Below are positions 47,967 through 56,095 of a stretch of 64,000 nt of DNA, piece by piece. Numbering within the stretch: position 1 is the first letter of the stretch; each line of letters opens with the position of its first letter. The position numbers and the translations under genes were made by a program. The notes beneath the pieces were generated by a model. It made no database searches. It had not been told where the DNA came from and saw only the letters and a list, made by a program, of their open reading frames with translations. Origin of the DNA: DASVVT01 sp036386415 (GTDB lineage: Bacteria; Acidobacteriota; Blastocatellia; Pyrinomonadales; Pyrinomonadaceae); NCBI GenBank assembly GCA_036386415.1, contig DASVVT010000007.1, positions 16,948 through 80,947 of the forward strand. The letters run 5' to 3'.

Positions 47967-49847
47967 ATGAAAATAATAGAAAGTTATAAACAGAAACTCT
48001 CCGCCGAGGAGGGCTGGATTTTGAAGCGGGGCGCGCGGCTGCGCGTCGCTTTGTGCTACCCGAATGTTTATGGCGTAGGGATGGCGAACCTGGGTTTTCA
48101 GGCGCTGTATGAGATTTTCAACAAGATTCCTGAGGTCTCCTGCGAACGCGTCTTTCTGCCGGACGAGCGCGAGATGCGCGAGTATGAGAAGGGGCGCACG
48201 CCGCTGCTCTCGCTTGAGTCGCAGACCCCCGTGCGCGATTTCGACGTCGTGGCGTTCTCGATTTCGTTTGAGACGGACTATCTGAACATGGCGCGTATGC
48301 TGCACCTCTCCGGCGTGCCCGTCTGGTCAAGGGAACGCACGCATCATGATCCACTGGTCGTCATGGGCGGCGCGGCCTCTTTTCTCAACCCGGAGCCAAT
48401 CGCGGACTTTACGGACGTGATCGCCGTCGGCGAAGGTGAAATACTCGCGCCCAAGCTCGTCGATACCATTTTCGAAGCAGAGTCGAAGGAAGAGATTCTG
48501 CTGGCGCTGGCTCGTGTGGGTCGCGGCTTCTACGTGCCTGCGTTTTACGATGTGACGTACCACGCGGATGGGACGGTTGAAGCTTACACGGCGACACAGG
48601 AGGGCGTGCCCGCGCGCGTCGGGCGTGCTGTCGCGGCGGAGAATCCGAAGGAGGGAAGCCTGCGTCGCGCTCTACGGCGCGGCGACTTCAAGATCGCCGA
48701 GCGGTTGCGCGGCGAAGAGGTGTTCGCTCCTTCGACCACGATCTGGGCTCCTGAAGCGGAGATGGGTGAGCGTTTTCTCGTGGAGATTTCGCGCGGCTGC
48801 TCTCAGGGTTGCCGTTTCTGCTGGGCCGGGTTCAACTACTGGCCGCCGCGCATCGTCCCCGCGCGCGACATTCTGGCGAAGGCGCGCGAGTGGCGTGCGA
48901 AGACGGACAAGATCGGTCTTGTCTCAACAGCGGTCTGCGACCACCCGGAGATCAGCGAAATCTTGCAGGGCTTACGCGCGCAGGGCTTTCGCATCTCCGT
49001 CTCCTCGCTCCGGCTGGATCAGATTTCGGACGAGCTGCTCGACGCGCTCGTCGAATCGCGCGACCAGCAGATCGCCGTCGCGCCGGAAACAGGGTCTGAC
49101 CGCCTGCGCAAAGTCATCAACAAGAATCTCACGAACGACGAGATCGTGGACATTTGCGGGGCAGTCTTTGATCGCGGGATGCTGACCATCAAGCTCTACC
49201 TGATGGTCGGGCTGCCGACTGAAACCGATGAGGATTTGGAAGAGATGATCGTGCTCGTCGAGCGCATCAAGGACAGGATGCTCGAAGCCGGAAAGCGCTT
49301 CGGACGTGCAGGCAAGATCATTCCTTCCTTGAACGGTTTCGTGCCGAAGCCGAACACGCCTTTGCAGTGGGATGCGATTCTTGATGAGCGGGAGTTGAAG
49401 CGCCGTTTGAAGTGGGCTTCGAAAAACTTGGCGCGCCTCCCCAACGTGGAAGTTCGTGCGATGTCTGCGCGCATCGCACACGAGCAGGCGCTCTTTTCCT
49501 CGGGCGACCGTCGCACGGCGCGCGTCATCGAACGAGCCGCGCATCTTAAAGGCGACCTCCACCGGGCGCTCTCAGAGACAGGCATTGATCCCAGGTTCTA
49601 CACGAGCCGCAACCGCTCTTACGATGAATATCTGCCGTGGGAGATCATAGACTCCGGTCTCTCGCGCGCCTTCATGCAACAGGAGCATGAGCGGGCGCAG
49701 ATCGCCAGATCGACTGCACCGTGTCCGTCCGTCGATCAGTGCACGCGCTGCGGCGTGTGCCCGACGACGTGGCTCGCGGCTGCGCCTGCCGGACTCGTTC
49801 AGTTGCAGGGACTCACGGCGAGCGCCGCAAGCGTTGCCGTCGCCTGA
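47967..49847 (+). CDS. TIGR03960-type B12-binding-domain radical SAM protein
   Basis: 626 residues. The N-terminal part (1-200) is a cobalamin-binding-like Rossmann domain (RVALCYPNVYGVGMANLGFQAL, VVMGGAASFLNPEPIADF). The radical SAM core has the cluster motif CxxxCxxC (C278, C282, C285 in GCSQGCRFCWAG) and VAPETGSDRLRKVINKNL. The C-terminus has a second Cys group (CPSVDQCTRCGVC), possibly an extra iron-sulfur site. The family (TIGR03960, often linked to TIGR03936 proteins) has no proven substrate. The ATG lacks a Shine-Dalgarno site because the repeat abuts it. Confidence 0.88.
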   Translation: MKIIESYKQKLSAEEGWILKRGARLRVALCYPNVYGVGMANLGFQALYEIFNKIPEVSCERVFLPDEREMREYEKGRTPLLSLESQTPVRDFDVVAFSISFETDYLNMARMLHLSGVPVWSRERTHHDPLVVMGGAASFLNPEPIADFTDVIAVGEGEILAPKLVDTIFEAESKEEILLALARVGRGFYVPAFYDVTYHADGTVEAYTATQEGVPARVGRAVAAENPKEGSLRRALRRGDFKIAERLRGEEVFAPSTTIWAPEAEMGERFLVEISRGCSQGCRFCWAGFNYWPPRIVPARDILAKAREWRAKTDKIGLVSTAVCDHPEISEILQGLRAQGFRISVSSLRLDQISDELLDALVESRDQQIAVAPETGSDRLRKVINKNLTNDEIVDICGAVFDRGMLTIKLYLMVGLPTETDEDLEEMIVLVERIKDRMLEAGKRFGRAGKIIPSLNGFVPKPNTPLQWDAILDERELKRRLKWASKNLARLPNVEVRAMSARIAHEQALFSSGDRRTARVIERAAHLKGDLHRALSETGIDPRFYTSRNRSYDEYLPWEIIDSGLSRAFMQQEHERAQIARSTAPCPSVDQCTRCGVCPTTWLAAAPAGLVQLQGLTASAASVAVA

Positions 49848-49859
49848 GCTTACAGAAGA

Positions 49860-49942
49860 ACTTTAAACGCAAAGGACGCTAGAGATGATTTTCTCTGCGT
49901 CCTTTGCGTCTTTCTCCTTAGCGCCCTTTGCGTTTAAGTCCT
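49860..49942. repeat. Inverted repeat, family B copy
   Basis: The left arm ACTTTAAACGCAAAGGACGC and right arm GCGCCCTTTGCGTTTAAGT flank a centre that itself repeats the TGCGTCCTTTGCGTC word. It is between convergent genes and may also end transcription. Confidence 0.82.
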
Positions 49943-49962
49943 TTCTTCTTTCCTGACGCTCT

Positions 49963-50367
49963 TCACTTTACGTTGATAAACTCTGTGCTTTTCACCGTAT
50001 GGTTGAAGTCGTATTGATAAGTGTAGAAGGGCAGCGGGATGGGGCGCGTAAACTGCACTGTTGCTTCCAGGCGACCGTCACGCTGCGCGGTCGCGATGCC
50101 CGCATCGTCCGGCACGCCGTAATCTTTAAAGCTGGCTTTAAGCTGGGCCTTAACCCACTCGCCGCCCTGGCCCAGGGCGGATGCTTTATCGACGGTCTGC
50201 TGCATGTAGTCCTTGAGTTGATACGCCCTGATTGCCACCGGCACGTATTGATAACCCGAGTAGGCGACGACGGCCAGGATGGCGATGGTGACGAGGAATT
50301 TGACGCGCCCCTCGCCGCGCTCGCCGCGCCTGTTCCGTATGGAGCTCTTCCCGCACGATCCACTCAT
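49963..50367 (-). CDS. Small single-TM protein (DUF4845-like)
   Basis: 134 residues from the ATG at 50367. A GTG at 50385 with AAGGAG three bases upstream is an alternative. A basic cytoplasmic tail (SIRNRRGERGEGRVK) precedes one TM (FLVTIAILAVVAYSGYQYV). An extracytoplasmic beta-rich part of about 90 residues follows, ending in FYTYQYDFNHTVKSTEFI. The layout is like DUF4845 proteins, but the match is loose. The role is unknown. It lies downstream of aroB on the same strand. Confidence 0.6.
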   Translation of the reverse strand: MSGSCGKSSIRNRRGERGEGRVKFLVTIAILAVVAYSGYQYVPVAIRAYQLKDYMQQTVDKASALGQGGEWVKAQLKASFKDYGVPDDAGIATAQRDGRLEATVQFTRPIPLPFYTYQYDFNHTVKSTEFINVK

Positions 50368-50413
50368 TTTTGGTTTTCCCCTCACTATCTCCTTAAGAAC
50401 TTTTTAGCATCGC

Positions 50414-51544
50414 TCAGAGAGCAGCGCGTAGTGAGGCGCGTATGAGTCGCGGCGCAATCTCCCGATTATCAACCAGCACCGCGTGACCCAGCCGTTTGAG
50501 AAGAACCCATTGGATATGGCCGCCGACAGACTTTTTATCATGCGCGAGCGCGCTCATGATCATGGCTTGATCAAGGCGGTCTGCGCTTGGAAGGCGTCCC
50601 GCTAAACGGACAGCCTCGCGCAGTAATTCTAACTCCGAAACGTCGAGCAATCCTAGTCGATGCGAAATTTCTCCGGCCACGAGCATGCCGTGGCCGACCG
50701 CTTCGCCATGCCGGAAGCGCCTGTAACGCGTGACCGTTTCGAGAGCGTGAGCGGTGGTGTGGCCGAAGTTCAGGATGCGCCGCGAGAGGCGGTCTGTGCG
50801 CCCAACTTCTTCGCGCTCATCTTCTGAAACGATTGATGCCTTGAAAGCGCACTGCGCGGCGATCAGTTCATCCAGTCCTTCAGTGTGTTGAATCGCTCCG
50901 CCTGCCGCGTGGTCACGCAGAAAGCCGTATGTTTTCTCGAACAACTCGCGGCTGCCCGCCGCGCCCTGCTTGACGGCCTCGCACCATCCGGCGGTCAACT
51001 CGCGGCGCGGCAGCGTCCGTAGCGTCATGGTGTCTATCAGGACGGCGCGCGGCTGATGAAAAGCGCCGATCATGTTTTTTCCAGCCCCCGTATTGATCGC
51101 CGTCTTGCCTCCGACCGAAGCATCTATCTGGGCCAGCAGCGTAGTCGGGACTTGGAGAAAGGAGATACCGCGCAGATAGATAGCCGCCGCAAAGCCTGCC
51201 AGATCGCCGACGACTCCCCCACCTAAAGCGACCACCGCGTCGCTCCTCTCCAGGCCAGCCGCGTCGAAGCCCGACAGTGTGCTTTTCAGCGCCTTCAGTG
51301 ACTTGTAGCGCTCGCCATCACCAATTGATAAGCATTCAACCTTGAAACTCGCCGCGCGAAGGCTGCGCCGCGCAGCCTTGCCATAAAGATCGAAAACCCG
51401 TGGATTGGTGACGATCACGATCCGGCGCGCGTGCGGCGAGAGCGTGCGACGCGCCTCCCGGCCTAAGCTTTCGAGCGCGCCCGCTCCGATCATGATCTCG
51501 TAATTTACTGGCCGCGCTTTGAGGCGCACGCGCACACGCTGCAC
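50414..51544 (-). CDS. aroB: 3-dehydroquinate synthase
   Basis: About 376 residues from a GTG at 51544. The frame extends to 51604, overlapping the upstream gene, but that part does not look like AroB. NAD-binding GGGVVGDLAGFAAAIYLRGI, the PTTLLAQIDASVGGKTAIN substrate loop and GKNMIGAFHQP are conserved. So are the metal ligands Glu in AGWCEAVKQG, His in NFGHTTAHALE and His in HGEAVGHGM. It converts DAHP to 3-dehydroquinate in the shikimate pathway. It follows the M3-like peptidase closely and is probably co-transcribed. Confidence 0.93.
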   Translation of the reverse strand: MQRVRVRLKARPVNYEIMIGAGALESLGREARRTLSPHARRIVIVTNPRVFDLYGKAARRSLRAASFKVECLSIGDGERYKSLKALKSTLSGFDAAGLERSDAVVALGGGVVGDLAGFAAAIYLRGISFLQVPTTLLAQIDASVGGKTAINTGAGKNMIGAFHQPRAVLIDTMTLRTLPRRELTAGWCEAVKQGAAGSRELFEKTYGFLRDHAAGGAIQHTEGLDELIAAQCAFKASIVSEDEREEVGRTDRLSRRILNFGHTTAHALETVTRYRRFRHGEAVGHGMLVAGEISHRLGLLDVSELELLREAVRLAGRLPSADRLDQAMIMSALAHDKKSVGGHIQWVLLKRLGHAVLVDNREIAPRLIRASLRAAL

Positions 51545-51557
51545 TGCTCTATTAATC

Positions 51558-53081
51558 TCAATCCTCTTTGAGTGCGTCGACCAGGGTGTCGGCGAGAAGA
51601 TCAAAGCTGACTTCGCCGAAGCCTATGAGCCGCGCGAGTTCTTCGACGGTATAGCGTGAGGAGGTGTTCCAGAGGTCTATCAACTCATCCCCGGCCCGCC
51701 GCTGCGCCCACCAGCGATGACCATGCCGCGTGCGCAAGTGCTCACGCAGGCCAGCCTCGAACGCCCACGCGCGCAGGTAAGCCGCAGCATAGAAGCCGTT
51801 ATCGACATCCGTTAAATAGAGGGCCGGGCTGCGCCGGAATGCGGTCGCTTCCAGTTGCATCGCCGCATACGTTGAAGCCAGATAGGGAGACTGCACCTGC
51901 GGGCTATCGTGCAGCTCGATCTCATACTTCAGCTTGGCCGAGAAGCGACGAACCTGGTGCATCGTCAGGAGCGCACGATCACGCGCCACGGCGCGCGCCT
52001 GCGCCTCGGTCGCCAAAGGCCTGTGCTCCATCAGCCATAAGGGATCATGAAAGAGATGATTGAAGAGAAAAGCGAAGCCTTCGGTCGTTGCGTAATCCGG
52101 TGCGTAGACGAATTCCGGGTGGCGAAGGACCAGGTCGGGTGAGGCCCAGGCGAAATGCTGCGCGTGCCCGACCTCATGAAAGAGCACGGCGTAATCGTAA
52201 GCGCCGCCGATGGGCGCGACCAGCAGGCGCACGTCCTCCGGCGGATTGATGCGAAAGCAGGCGGCACGAGGATTCTTAAAGGGGCGCGGCTGGGTGTCTA
52301 TGTGGATGTTCTTCTGCTGCTCGACGCGAATGCCGAGCCCGCTCATCGCCGCCGCGTATGTCGGAAGCAGGTCGGCGGCGGGGAAGAAGGGATCAAGGCG
52401 CGCCATGCGCTCAAAGTAGAAATAGTCCGCGTGCTGAAGCTCACCAAACGGAACTTCGGGCAGGTCGCGCGCCACGGCTCGCATGAGCGCCGTCTTGTAT
52501 GGAGCTTCGGTCTGCGCCAAAAAGGCGTCCGTGGATTTAACGAGCGCTATGTAATCCGTGCCCATGATGTCCGTGAAAAGCGCGCGGTAAGAATCGAAGC
52601 CGAGGGAGCGAGCGGTGTCGTGGAAGGATTCAAAGTGAGCGGCGCGCAGGTCGTCGCAAGCACTGATGGCGTCGAGCCAGCGTGCGGTTAATTCGTGCCG
52701 ACGCGCCGGATTGGGCTCGTTGGCGATCCGCTGCGGCACGTTATAGGCTGGGAGGCTTTCACCCTGCCACTCCACGCGCGCAGACGATTCACAACGGGCG
52801 CACTCGTCCGTCAACTCTTTGGCGCGCGCCTCCAGATAGCCCATGCGCGCCGCGCCGTACAGGGCTTTGAGGCCAGCACGCTCCGTCTCCCTATGCTCAG
52901 GCAATCGCTCGCGCTCGCGCTTGAGATTGTCTATCGCGTCGCGCGTAAACAGGTCGCTGTAGCGATCATAAACGGGTTGGGTGTGGAGTTGCGGTTCAAA
53001 GCCTGCGCGATGCTGGTAATGGGCGAGCTCAAGCGCCGAGTTGTAGGCGGCAAACTCGCGGCGGTATTCGTCGGTATTCAT
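51558..53081 (-). CDS. M3-like metallopeptidase
   Basis: About 507 residues from the ATG at 53081 (MNTDEYRREFAAYNS); in-frame codons up to 53237 look non-coding. The zinc motif is HEVGH (in VLFHEVGHAQHFAWA), with the third ligand Glu 28 residues later in YATTEGFAFL. The rest is helical, as in the oligoendopeptidase (M3) fold, with a C-terminal AAYLRAWAFEAGLREHL. No signal peptide is visible at the chosen start, so it is probably cytosolic and degrades short peptides. It is somewhat shorter than thimet oligopeptidase. Confidence 0.78.
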   Translation of the reverse strand: MNTDEYRREFAAYNSALELAHYQHRAGFEPQLHTQPVYDRYSDLFTRDAIDNLKRERERLPEHRETERAGLKALYGAARMGYLEARAKELTDECARCESSARVEWQGESLPAYNVPQRIANEPNPARRHELTARWLDAISACDDLRAAHFESFHDTARSLGFDSYRALFTDIMGTDYIALVKSTDAFLAQTEAPYKTALMRAVARDLPEVPFGELQHADYFYFERMARLDPFFPAADLLPTYAAAMSGLGIRVEQQKNIHIDTQPRPFKNPRAACFRINPPEDVRLLVAPIGGAYDYAVLFHEVGHAQHFAWASPDLVLRHPEFVYAPDYATTEGFAFLFNHLFHDPLWLMEHRPLATEAQARAVARDRALLTMHQVRRFSAKLKYEIELHDSPQVQSPYLASTYAAMQLEATAFRRSPALYLTDVDNGFYAAAYLRAWAFEAGLREHLRTRHGHRWWAQRRAGDELIDLWNTSSRYTVEELARLIGFGEVSFDLLADTLVDALKED

Positions 53082-53206
53082 GCTCGGTGAGGACAGTTTC
53101 GCTTTCATCAAGATCGTAAAGTCCAAGTGCCAGCAGGGGAGACACGAGTAGAAACGGACATTGATTGTAACATGACACCGGCCCAGGTAAAGCCAAAAGA
53201 GGGAGA

Positions 53207-53506
53207 CTAAACACAACAAAGCGAATGGGCGCGACAACGTGGGAGTGTGTCGCGCCCATTCATATTCGTGGTCACTGTCCTCACCCCAGCAACCACTTGA
53301 GACGGAGGATCCACCAACCGTCTCTCTTGCCCCACAATATACATCGCAATGTCTATGCCATGCAAGAAATAATTTTTAGGTACGACGCACGCGCGATTTT
53401 TCTTGGGCTTTTTATGAACCTGGCACTTGCGACCTTCTTTCTTCGCGCTTCTGACGTCCGGCCAAAGTGTAAGATTTACATCTACCAGCGCGTAACTTTT
53501 GCTCAA
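53207..53506 (-). other. Possible small ORF or structured RNA downstream of glmM
   Basis: The 437-base gap between glmM and the peptidase has one open frame of 99 codons (TTG at 53506, 12 bases after the glmM stop). The predicted peptide is Lys/Arg-rich in the middle and its end is made from the terminator stem, which argues against a protein. On the same strand, GAGACGG pairs with CCGTCTC (near 53303-53329) next to GGGGCAAGAG and TGGTTGCTGGGG blocks, so a structured RNA is also possible. No known RNA class is recognised. Confidence 0.25.
53223..53261 (-). terminator. Intrinsic terminator downstream of glmM
   Basis: A perfect 14-bp stem (GAATGGGCGCGACA with its complement) around an 11-base loop. 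On the minus strand it is followed by a T-rich tract (GCTTTGTTGTGTTT). It would end the cdaA-cdaR-glmM transcript, or a small RNA, before the peptidase gene. Confidence 0.72.
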
Positions 53507-53518
53507 CTCTCGGATCGC

Positions 53519-54904
53519 TCAGGACGCGCCGAGTGACTCTCTGATGACGCCTGCGAGCGTGTTCGCGAGGCGCTCGACCGTCTCCTGTCGCTCGCCTTCG
53601 ATCATCACGCGCGCCAGTGGCTCAGTGCCTGAATAACGAAGCAGCAGACGCCCCTTCTCGCCAAGTTGCGCCTCTACGTCGTGTGCCGCCCGCGCCACCT
53701 CCGACACCTCCTCGAAGGGACGCTTTTCGCGCACGCGCACATTGACGAGTACCTGTGGATAGCGCACAAAGCCCTCTGTCAATTCATCCAGTCTCTTCCC
53801 CGTTTCTCGCATCACGCGGAGCAGACAGAGCGTGGTGATCATCCCATCACCGGCCAGGCTCAGAGCCGGAAAGATGAGATGCCCTGATTGTTCGCCGCCG
53901 AGACTCGCCTCTTGACGCAATAGTTCTTCGAGCACGTATTTGTCGCCGACATCCGTTCTGAGCAGCCGTAATCCTTTGGCGCGCAGTGCTACCTCAAGAC
54001 CGATGTTGCTCATCACGGTGGCGACAACCAGTTTGTCCTTCAACTCTCCGCACGCTTCCATGTGCTCAGCCATCACCAGAAGCGTCGCGTCGCCGTCAAC
54101 AAAAGCCCCTTGCGCATCTACGAAGAGCGCGCGATCCGCATCGCCGTCAAAAGCGACGCCCAGATGAGCCCTCTCCCCGAGCACCTTTTCGCGCAAGCCC
54201 TCGATGTGGAGCGAGCCGCAATCGCGATTGATGTTGCGACCATCGGGGCGATTGTTGATGGCACACACGCGTGCGCCGAGCCGCGCAAAGAGAGCGGGCG
54301 CAAGCTCTGAAGCCGCACCATTGGCGCAGTCCACAGCAATCGTCATCCCTTCAAGCGAAAGACCGCGTGCGACTTCTACGGCGAGATAGTCCAGGTAGCG
54401 CGATCTTAAAGGGGCAGCCTCGCCCGCGTCAGTTTCTTCTACGGGTAGATCATCGAGCATATTCAACGCATCATGCTTTTCGGCTTCAGCGGCAGCAGCG
54501 GCGATGTCGGCTTCTATGCGGCGCTCCGTCGCATCGTCCAGTTTGCGCCCTGACGGCGCGAACACCTTGATGCCGTTGTCTTGATAAGGATTATGTGAGG
54601 CGCTGATGACGACGCCCGCGTCTGCCGGAAGGTGGCGTGTGAGAAAGGCGACGCCCGGCGTTGTGATGACGCCCGCAGACTGAACCAGTGCACCCGCTTC
54701 ACGCGCACCTGCGGCCAGCGCACGTTCGAGCCACAGCCCGGATTCACGTGTATCCCGCCCTACAAGGATGCGCGCGCCGCGCCCATCATGCTGCTCTGAG
54801 AGATGACGCGCCAGCGAGCGCCCCGTCACACGCACGGTCGCCGCGTCGAGCGGAAAGTGTCCCGCCTCGCCGCGCATGCCATCTGTGCCGAAAAGTTTCT
54901 TCAT
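53519..54904 (-). CDS. glmM: Phosphoglucosamine mutase
   Basis: 461 residues. The phosphoserine loop ISASHNPYQDNGIK holds the catalytic Ser103. The metal-binding loop is FDGDADRALFVD, the sugar loop EQSGHLIFP, and the phosphate-binding C-terminal loop LRYSGTEPLARVMIEG. It converts glucosamine-6-phosphate to glucosamine-1-phosphate for peptidoglycan precursors. Third gene of the conserved cdaA-cdaR-glmM order; GlmM is known to interact with CdaA in Firmicutes. Confidence 0.95.
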   Translation of the reverse strand: MKKLFGTDGMRGEAGHFPLDAATVRVTGRSLARHLSEQHDGRGARILVGRDTRESGLWLERALAAGAREAGALVQSAGVITTPGVAFLTRHLPADAGVVISASHNPYQDNGIKVFAPSGRKLDDATERRIEADIAAAAAEAEKHDALNMLDDLPVEETDAGEAAPLRSRYLDYLAVEVARGLSLEGMTIAVDCANGAASELAPALFARLGARVCAINNRPDGRNINRDCGSLHIEGLREKVLGERAHLGVAFDGDADRALFVDAQGAFVDGDATLLVMAEHMEACGELKDKLVVATVMSNIGLEVALRAKGLRLLRTDVGDKYVLEELLRQEASLGGEQSGHLIFPALSLAGDGMITTLCLLRVMRETGKRLDELTEGFVRYPQVLVNVRVREKRPFEEVSEVARAAHDVEAQLGEKGRLLLRYSGTEPLARVMIEGERQETVERLANTLAGVIRESLGAS

Positions 54905-54911
54905 AAGTCTC

Positions 54912-54992
54912 AGGTATCGAGTTTCTAGTTTCTAGCTTCGAGTTAAAGACGGCTTGTTCTTAACTCGAAACTCTAAACCCGTAACTCGAAAC
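54912..54992. repeat. Heptamer inverted-repeat element with TAGTTTC words
   Basis: The left arm CGAGTTTCTAGTTTCTAGCT (period 7) and right arm TAACTCGAAACTCTAAACCC with CGTAACTCGAAACT are complementary. The element lies between cdaR and glmM and touches the cdaR stop codon. Confidence 0.75.
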
Positions 54993-55967
54993 TTACCGGA
55001 TGATGGTAAAGCCTGCTGGTTTGGTGGAGCGTAGCTCGACGCGGCCTTGCAGATCGGAGGGCAGAATGAGACGCGGCGTGATCGCGCCGTCTCCGCTGAC
55101 GTCCAGCATGATCTGCATATTTTCAGCGCGTAAACTTTCAATCACGGAGCGCGCGCCGTAAACGGTGACGCTCGCCGTTTCGGGTCGCGCCTGTGCGCCG
55201 GAGCTTTCGTGCACCGTCACTCTGGCGAAACTCTTTTCGACGCGCAGCTCGCCGATCTCCAGCGTGATATCGACGACCGGGTTAATGACATCGACCTTCG
55301 GGTCTGGAATATCTATGGCCGTCTGCGGGAATGTGAAACTCTCCTTGCGCCCTTCGAGCGGGATGGTTTCGGTCAGGGCTTTTTGCAGATCGTTAATGTG
55401 GCTGGCTGGCCCTCGCACAACCACTTTATGCGGAGTGATATTGACGGCGCGCAATTCATAGCCGTCGGGCAGGTTGCCCTCGAGACGCGCTTCGACCTCG
55501 ATTTCGCGCTCGACACGCGGCTCAAGACGCAGAGGCACGGTATTAGGTTCTATGTCATCTATGCGCACGCCCTCTGGCAGTTCCATCTTGACGACGCGCT
55601 CGGGTATCAGTTGGACGACGCGCTCGCCCGGTCGCATGCTGCTGACATCGACATTGGCGACCAGATCGCGCACGTTGAGACCGTCCAGGTCACGCTTGCT
55701 GCCCGTCAGTGTCACTTCAACCTCGTCGCGCGGATCGTTGCTGATCTCCATGTTGGCGGGCAACTGGAAGTTGAGCTGCACCCCGCGCAGGCGAATGGTT
55801 GCGGGCGCGCGCTGACCAGTCACACCGAACCAGAGACCAAGCGTGATCGCCAGCGCCAGCAGCTTCAGATTCCAATCCTCGACGATAATCCGGCGCAGCC
55901 AGGACCTCACCTCGCGCGGCCAATGCGCGAGGCGTCCCGCTTCATCATCTATCTCACGGAAAGGCAT
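54993..55967 (-). CDS. cdaR: YbbR-domain protein CdaR
   Basis: About 324 residues from the ATG at 55967 (MPFREIDDEAG). The longer frame to 56024 encodes only repeat (LLTTDYCLLTT). One N-terminal TM (LKLLALAITLGLWFGVTG) is followed by YbbR repeats: RDEVEVTLTGSKRDLDGL, YELRAVNITPHKVVVRGPASHINDL and VTVYGARSVIESL are the canonical strand-helix units. About three to four YbbR domains would lie outside the membrane. The protein regulates the diadenylate cyclase CdaA encoded just upstream. The start lacks a ribosome site because of the abutting repeat. Confidence 0.9.
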   Translation of the reverse strand: MPFREIDDEAGRLAHWPREVRSWLRRIIVEDWNLKLLALAITLGLWFGVTGQRAPATIRLRGVQLNFQLPANMEISNDPRDEVEVTLTGSKRDLDGLNVRDLVANVDVSSMRPGERVVQLIPERVVKMELPEGVRIDDIEPNTVPLRLEPRVEREIEVEARLEGNLPDGYELRAVNITPHKVVVRGPASHINDLQKALTETIPLEGRKESFTFPQTAIDIPDPKVDVINPVVDITLEIGELRVEKSFARVTVHESSGAQARPETASVTVYGARSVIESLRAENMQIMLDVSGDGAITPRLILPSDLQGRVELRSTKPAGFTIIR

Positions 55968-56093
55968 AAGAGAAGTAGTCAGTAGACAGTAGTCAGTAGT
56001 CAGTAGAAAAGCATTCGCTACCAAATCGTCAGGGTATCAGCGACAGCGCTCTATACGCGGAGCGTCTACTGACTACTGTCTACTGTCTACTGT
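55968..56093. repeat. Heptamer inverted-repeat element, family A copy 10 (shared core)
   Basis: The arms are AGTAGNC words and their complements. The centre repeats the core of the copy at 26505 (AAATCGTCAG, AGCGACAGCGC, ATACGCGGAGCGTCTACTG). It separates cdaA from cdaR. Confidence 0.87.
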
Positions 56094-56095
56094 TT

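Noticed and set aside
53164..53518. 6S RNA, tmRNA or SRP RNA in the gap after glmM
   Set aside because: None of the class-specific signatures (tmRNA T-arm with CCA end, SRP GGAAG apex, 6S open bubble) could be recognised; only general stem potential.
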